Source: Owenia fusiformis
Lineage: Eukaryota > Annelida > Polychaeta > Sabellida > Oweniidae
Assembly: GCA_903813345.2 (NCBI GenBank)
Contig: CAIIXF020000006.1
Coordinates: 1,116,001-1,180,000, forward strand
Direction of reading: 5' to 3'
DNA length: 64,000 nt
Part shown: positions 58,453 through 64,000 of the stretch, piece by piece
How the letters are laid out: every line of letters starts with the position of its first letter
How positions within the stretch are numbered: position 1 is the first letter of the stretch
The notes under the pieces: model-generated
What the model saw: the letters and a program-made list of their open reading frames with translations, nothing else
The model's database searches: none
What the model was told of the DNA's origin: nothing
Translations under genes and position numbers: made by a program

Positions 58453-59629
58453 ATAATAATATATGATATGTATATTAATATAAAGAACTTAAGAGAGTGT
58501 GGGGGTGACTATTGGAAGTGAATATACTAGTGGATTGATATTCTTCTGAAATTCTAAATGGTCACCCAAATGCTGAAATCAGTGGAAATTATGATATATC
58601 TTGTAATGTATGTCTTTTAATAACTGCCAATTTAATCAAGGGTATAGAAGATGGTAAATATAACATTGTGACATACAAATTCATGAAGAAAGTGTTTTTG
58701 GGGATTTGCTTCTGTGTTGCAATTGCCAGGCCCCTATTGGCCCCTTATAGTCACATGTAGCTTCTTCTTGATCATCTATCCTCAAAGTAACTCTGTGTAT
58801 TTTTTAAAGTGTGCTCTAGAAAAATAAGACTTACATTTCATCTCGCCCTTATTAGAGCTTACAAGAAGGTATAAAACATAATTTGATCCATCATATTTTT
58901 GTTCTCTGTGTCAACTGTATGTGCCATCTATTTATTCAAAAGTAATTCAAGAGCACATTAGTGAAATGTCACACTGGTGGTGATCCATGAACTTTTTTAC
59001 CATATTCTGTGCAAGTTACTTCTTGCTTCATTATTAACACAAAGCTGTATATAATATTAATTGATTGTGTGTGTAATATGTTTGCATGATATTTTGATCC
59101 TTTTTAAATGTTACCACTAGAAATGGTTACATATTGTTATAGTCTTCAACTTTTTGCCGGCGGGCTGGTCAGCATCTTGTAACAAATGGCAGGTGTTTAT
59201 TAATACCTTATTGTCTTCAATAGATATACATGTAGTGCTTAAATACTGTACATACAGTATATGAAAGAAGTACTCATATTGAATCTGTTTTTATCACATT
59301 TTTATTTGGTCAAATCAGATATTGATTATATTTAAATGTTTCATATTTTTTAGCCTGATATAAAGATGGCAGTGGTGGTTTGTCTATTTTATTAGCGCAT
59401 ATTGGTGGGCTGTTTAGGCTAATTGCTATCACCCACTTTTATCTTCTCTTTTCTTGCTATTTCTGGTTCAATTTATTGATTACAGTAACTTCATGACTTC
59501 CTATCTCAATACAAATTGCCAAGCTACAAAATATAAAATATATATCTGGTCATATATTTTGATATTTATATATTTTTTATTTTGCTCTCGCTATTAACAA
59601 CAGTGCATGGCTTTCTCTAGAATTTCCCA

Positions 59630-59769
59630 CAGCAGGTTAAAGAATGAAAACAAAATTAATGGAAATTATAAATTAAACATGGAAAAGTTGAAAAGTCCAT
59701 AAAACCAACAGGCGATTTTGTGAAAACAACTGGTGAAAATCACCTGTTGCCTGCTGCTAATGAAACCCC
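59630..59769. repeat. Dispersed repeat 'caacaggcaattttcacc', copy B, inverted
   Basis: Reverse complement of the repeat at 8492-8635, sharing aacatggaaaagttgaaaag, aaaccaacaggcgattttgt and aatgaaaccc. Confidence 0.7.
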
Positions 59770-60806
59770 TGGCAGTGGCACATGAAGGGTATCAGTGCAG
59801 CAGATTGACATGTAACAGTGGCGTAGCCAGGATTTGGTGACCAGGCGTTCTATTTTTTCACAAAGTTCTCCCCATACAATTTACACCCCCTCCAAAAGTT
59901 TGGCAACTATAACTTCGCCAAAGAGTATTTAAGCCTCCTTATGTTTGAATTCTTATTTGTATAATATGTACAGTGAAAAGGAAATAGCCTAACTCTGTTT
60001 TTAGGGCTGGAAAAAATAAATTGACATCATTTCCGATATCTCCATTTTATGCTCGCAAAATACAATTGAATTTGAAAAATTTAAACAATTTGATTTTCTA
60101 TATTATAATAGTTTTTGATGAGTCCTTTACTGAATAGGTATCCTGAAATCTGGCAATATCATACATTTTAATACAACATTTGTTTAATGAAATCCAAATC
60201 AAAACTAAACATACATTAAGCTAACTTTTAGGGCAAATCCTCGCATATCTTTAAAGAACTTATTTTTAAAATGAGCTATTTGACTGAGAAATCTTCATTC
60301 CTAATTCATTGAGATAAACTTTAGAGTTCATTTAAAGATATATCAAATTCTGAAGCATGCAATTCCCACGCTTTTAGATGATTTTTGAAACGATTCCAAA
60401 TAAAAGGTTTTTAATAGAGGACTGTTCATAATGACCTTATGAACTTACAGTTAGTTACCTAATAATAGTATATTCAAAAGCAAATATTTTCGAAGAATGT
60501 AATATTTATTTATCATGGCGCACAATAAAGTCTTTATTGCTACATGAATACTCTCAATTGGTACTGACGATAGAAGTGCCTCATGACAAGTAGTGTGATA
60601 AAATTAAACATAGGCTGAAATTCCAAAAAGACCAAAGGCTCTAAAATTAAACCTTTCTTCTAAATTGCAATGCTTTGCAACAAAGAACACCTAGTGCTTA
60701 CTTATAATTTTGAAAATATTCCAGTCTCTATCAACGTCCGCTGTTTTTTATTATTATTAATGAAGAGAATCATGAATGTTTTGAGAAATAAAAAATGAAT
60801 TCCCTG

Positions 60807-62260
60807 TACAGGGTGACCCCAAAAACGTTATCCTCTTAGTTTGGGAATAAATTCCTCAATTTTGAAGGAATTTTCATGGTTTTTGTGTAGATAGAGAGTT
60901 CAATCCATGGTGCATTAGAATTTACCTAATAAGCAGTCAGTTCATCATAATATGTATGAAAGCAATCCAGAAATGGCTCAAATAATGGCTAAGACAGAAA
61001 TTTCAATTTCAGAAAATTGCATTTTTAACATTTTTGGACAATTTAACTACAGGGTGTTCCAAAAGTAACAGCACTGGTGCTGGTATTTTGTTAAGTATGC
61101 ACCAATTGTCTTCAAAATTTTACATAATGTACTTTCATGTATTGTGACTAGAACCGCAAAGTTTCGACAAAAAATATGAAATTTGGTTTGAGTTATGGTT
61201 GCTATGGTAAGATGACATAACAATACCCGGGGCAACATTCCACGCAGAAAGTTTCACAGACTTTAAGCATTTTGCACATCCCATATCAAAGTTGAAATGC
61301 AACATCTGGAGGGAATTACATTTGCTACACATCTTTTGATATTCCTATGTATCCTCTACTTTGAAAGGTATGCTCCTCTTTGGTCAGTACAAGAGTAGCA
61401 CTCTGTATTCATGACTCAAACACATGAGTGAACCCATTTGAGGACATTGCAGGGTCGATTGGACAACTTGGAAAAGGCCATTCTCACTTGGAGAAGGTCG
61501 CATTCTCATTTTTAAAGGTCTTACCGCACTGATTAGCATTCCATTCTCCATATAAGTTAATATTAGATATTGCATGATCAGAAGAGTATGGTGCATAGTC
61601 TTAAACCTCAAGACCTAACTCCTTTATAGCTGCAGTGGTCTTTCATGCCGATTTGAGGGCAGGCGGGTTTCAAGATGAATTACTGGCCACAAATTGGGTC
61701 TTTTCAAAAACTCAACTGTGAATTTAGCAGACTGTTATACATAATGATATTCCAGGAAATTAAGTAAATATTATTATTATGAAATCATACTTGAATCTGA
61801 GTTGTATTGCAAGACCATTACAACAAAGCAACTAATAAAACAAACAAAAAATGTTGTACTGTAATAGGTGAATTAGATACTTTCTTCAGTAAATCAAAAA
61901 TCGTAGATATCAAATTTTCATGGAATATATAGTTGCCCCGGGTAATGTGATGTCATGTTACTATAGTAACCATAACTCTATCTGCATTTTATCTTTTTCT
62001 GAAACTTTAAAATATTAGTTGCGATACTTCAAAGTACAATTTGTGAAAATTTCAAGACACTTGGTACAGAATTGACAAAATGCCAGCACCAGTCCTGTTT
62101 CTTTTGGAACACCCTGTAGACCATACCTGAATGGAAAATGTGATCATTCTCAAACTTGAAATCATAGATAAGTATCTACATAGATGAATTCATGAAAATC
62201 CATCATATTTGAGAAATATATTCCAAAATGAGAGGATAATGTTTTTTGGGTCAACCTGTA
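60807..62260. mobile_element. Outer TA-type inverted-repeat element
   Basis: Starts tacagggtgaccccaaaaac and ends ttttttgggtcaacctgta. Subterminal cgttatcctcttagtttggg pairs with ccaaaatgagaggataatg. It carries a second element of similar design inside it. Confidence 0.7.
61048..62118. mobile_element. Inner TA-type inverted-repeat element
   Basis: Starts tacagggtgttccaaaagta and ends tcttttggaacaccctgta, flanked by TA, of Tc1/mariner-like design. Subterminal cagcactggtgctgg / ccagcaccagtcctg. Further inside, gttatggttgctatgg at 61194 and ccataactc at 61970 continue the fold-back. No transposase ORF, so non-autonomous. Confidence 0.75.
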
Positions 62261-62571
62261 TATGGGGGTGTACATGTGAATTAGGGAGCATGCGTGGTAC
62301 AAATGTCCATGGAAATTTAGCAAAAAAGAGAACCCCTTTGAGAAATCTTGGCTACGACCTGAGTATAGCAGCAGTCACATCAGAATGTATTTTTAAGGCT
62401 GATTGTAGACGCTGAAACTCGCATTTGTTTAAACTCATACTTATCCATGATCTTGGCAAGTTCAATTTTTTTCGATATTTTCGATGAAATTAATTTCATC
62501 GAAAAAGTATATTTTTCAGGTTTTCAAAAGTTTCCATTCTTCGATCTTATCAAAAAATCGAGTTCACTTCA

Positions 62572-63150
62572 TTTTAAATCATTCAAACTTGACAATATGG
62601 GTGCCATTCAATATTTTGGCTAAAGCTTAGAAAATGTTATAAAGCTATCTAAAGTTAAAAGGGTAAGGGGTAGTGTTGTCGCGATTAATCGATACATCGC
62701 GATATACATCGCCAAAGCTGGTTCTGGCGAAGCAAATTGCTTACCTTTTTTCATGTCTTATTTCATTTTCCAATGTTTTCTGATATTCTTTCGCTTTAAA
62801 ACTGTTTTAGCTAGTCGAAATGAACCATTAATCTAAAAAAATTACTTTACTTTCATTTCACCGTTACTAGAAGTTCCCGGATGTACCACTGTACTCTTAT
62901 TAATTTGTTCTGTTCGGTATTTTAGTGCATTAGCGTTCGGTATTTTAGTGCACTTTTCTCTAACTTTTTCTCGATCTACATCGCGATGTGCATCAATGTT
63001 TACTACTGAAAATTGCCGATGCATCGATGTACGATTATGCCACATCGCGACAACACTAGTAAGGATTATTTTTAAATCATTCAAACTTGACAAAACAGCT
63101 AAAGCTTGGAAAATGTTATAAAGCTATCTAAAGTTAGGGTAAGGGGTTGA
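62572..63150. repeat. ~95-bp direct repeat flanking the second hAT-type MITE
   Basis: ttttaaatcattcaaacttg ... gaaaatgttataaagctatc and taaagtt..gggtaagggg occur at 62572-62670 and again at 63067-63150. The MITE sits between the copies. Confidence 0.75.
62671..63058. mobile_element. hAT-type MITE, copy 2, inverted
   Basis: 388 bp, reverse-complement relative of 34120-34590 with the same TAGTGTTGTCGCGAT ends. Flanks gtaagggg and gtaaggat agree at 6 of 8 bases, an eroded target duplication. Internal duplication of gttcggtattttagtgca. Confidence 0.82.
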
Positions 63151-63395
63151 GTTTAGTGTTTAGGGTTAAAGTTAGGGTTAGGGCTGAAGATTCAGAATTA
63201 AGGTTGGGGTTCAGGGTTAGGGCTTAGGTTATGATTAGGAGTTTAGTTGAACTTAGGGTTTGGGTTTAGGGCTTAGAGTTAAGGGGGTTAGGGATAAGAG
63301 TTAAAGTTAGGGTTAGAGGGCTTAAGTTTAACATTAGGGTTAGGTTTTATGATTTAGGGTTAAGGTTAAGGCTTAGGGTTAAAGGTTGAATAAAG
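63115..63395. repeat. Degenerate TTAGGG-like tract
   Basis: About 280 bp dominated by variants of ttaggg: gttagggttagggct, ttagggtttgggtttagggc, taaggttaaggcttagggtt. Too irregular for a functional telomere; probably interstitial or a degraded minisatellite. Confidence 0.75.
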
Positions 63396-64000
63396 ACTAT
63401 AGAAGAAATTTGGGAGTCATTTTACCTTTCCCGAGCTATTAGTGCAACGTTTGGCCTAATGTCTTCTTCACCATACCTATTTTCTTAAAATATATGCACT
63501 TGTCGACGAATACCACCAATCAGACTTGCAAATAGACTTCTAAATAAGCAATTGAAAGGTTGGACGTCCCGCATTTTGTTTTTTGAAACATTTCTAAATC
63601 TCCGCCATTTAAAATTCTTGCTGCAGCTGAGATAGGTAAGACCGCATGTTACAGTATAACCGCGGTTGTCTGATATAACCGTATGCATGGAACCCGATAT
63701 GACCGCCGTTGACGGTCTATTACCGGCGACTCTTGCAGTTAATCTGATCCACTGACGAAGAAAAATCAAAAAAAATCTAAGACTAAAACACCTCAAATCT
63801 GCCAATATTCAAGGTCTTCTTGACACGCGCATGGTATAAAGGAAACAGAATGTTCGATAGAACGTTAGGTGAAAACGGGGCTGGAATCCAATGACAATAT
63901 AACCGGGAAATCATTAAAAGGTACGTGAGCATTTTTTCTGTCGATGTCGGGAGAAAATTCCCGGGGATTTAGGATGCCAGTGATTGTGAATATCGGCAGA

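Larger units (their letters stand above)
55220..64000. other. Repeat-rich region right of the divergent exon
   Basis: No coding exon that I can support. Contains the TTAA fold-back, inverted repeats at 57880-58452, nested TA-type elements (60807-62260), a second hAT-type MITE, and a TTAGGG-like tract, all listed separately. In 56650-57700, 58500-59600, 59800-60780 and 63430-64000 I see nothing definite. Confidence 0.5.

Noticed and set aside
63485-63805. 106-codon minus-strand ORF near the right edge
   Set aside because: No recognisable domain, no clear splice sites and poor start context; kept out for lack of support.

Overview
The window is eukaryotic: it is AT-rich, its genes are split into many short exons with GT-AG introns, and it is full of MITE-type inverted-repeat elements, minisatellites and GGAC-type microsatellites. 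The repeat style (arrays with an 'aaaatggcggcc' core ending in long runs of ggac) and the protein content suggest a marine invertebrate, most likely a mollusc. That placement is an inference.

One large minus-strand gene dominates the window. It is a PLEKHA5/6/7-type adaptor that reads from an ATG at 54609 down to 3028 and leaves the window at the left edge. I could chain 23 constitutive exons with consistent splice phases, giving about 1639 codons so far. In order they encode two WW domains (residues about 11-89), a basic/Ser/Pro linker, a PH domain (about 157-259), a very long Ser/Pro/Gln-rich low-complexity middle (about 261-1290, with EPY and GQR/PES peptide repeats), the conserved [17 protein letters not shown] block, and a coiled-coil tail. 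Two further phase-matched exons (45508-45582 and 39232-39329) each carry a strong-context ATG. They look like alternative first exons giving proteins without intact WW domains. Near the 3' end, a 57-bp unit has been copied in tandem together with its splice acceptor, giving ten equivalent acceptors in front of one exon.

The intron between 18116 and 9307 holds two other things. The first is an intronless plus-strand gene (10054-11823) for a 589-residue type II membrane protein of PC-esterase/NXPE type. The second is a roughly 5.55-kb terminal-inverted-repeat element (12134-17687) with no credible ORF, whose interior is densely packed with short stem-loops. A 291-bp MITE that shares sequence with its left end lies directly beside it.

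To the right, the first exon of an unrecognised plus-strand gene (55080-55219) is divergent from the PLEKHA first exon, with about 470 bp of shared promoter between them. From 55.2 to 64 kb I find no further exon. The region is mobile-element debris: a TTAA-flanked fold-back, nested TA-flanked inverted-repeat elements, a hAT-type MITE whose sister copy lies at 34.1 kb, and a degenerate TTAGGG-like tract. The left edge (1-2139) is a TIR element containing a 162-bp tandem array.
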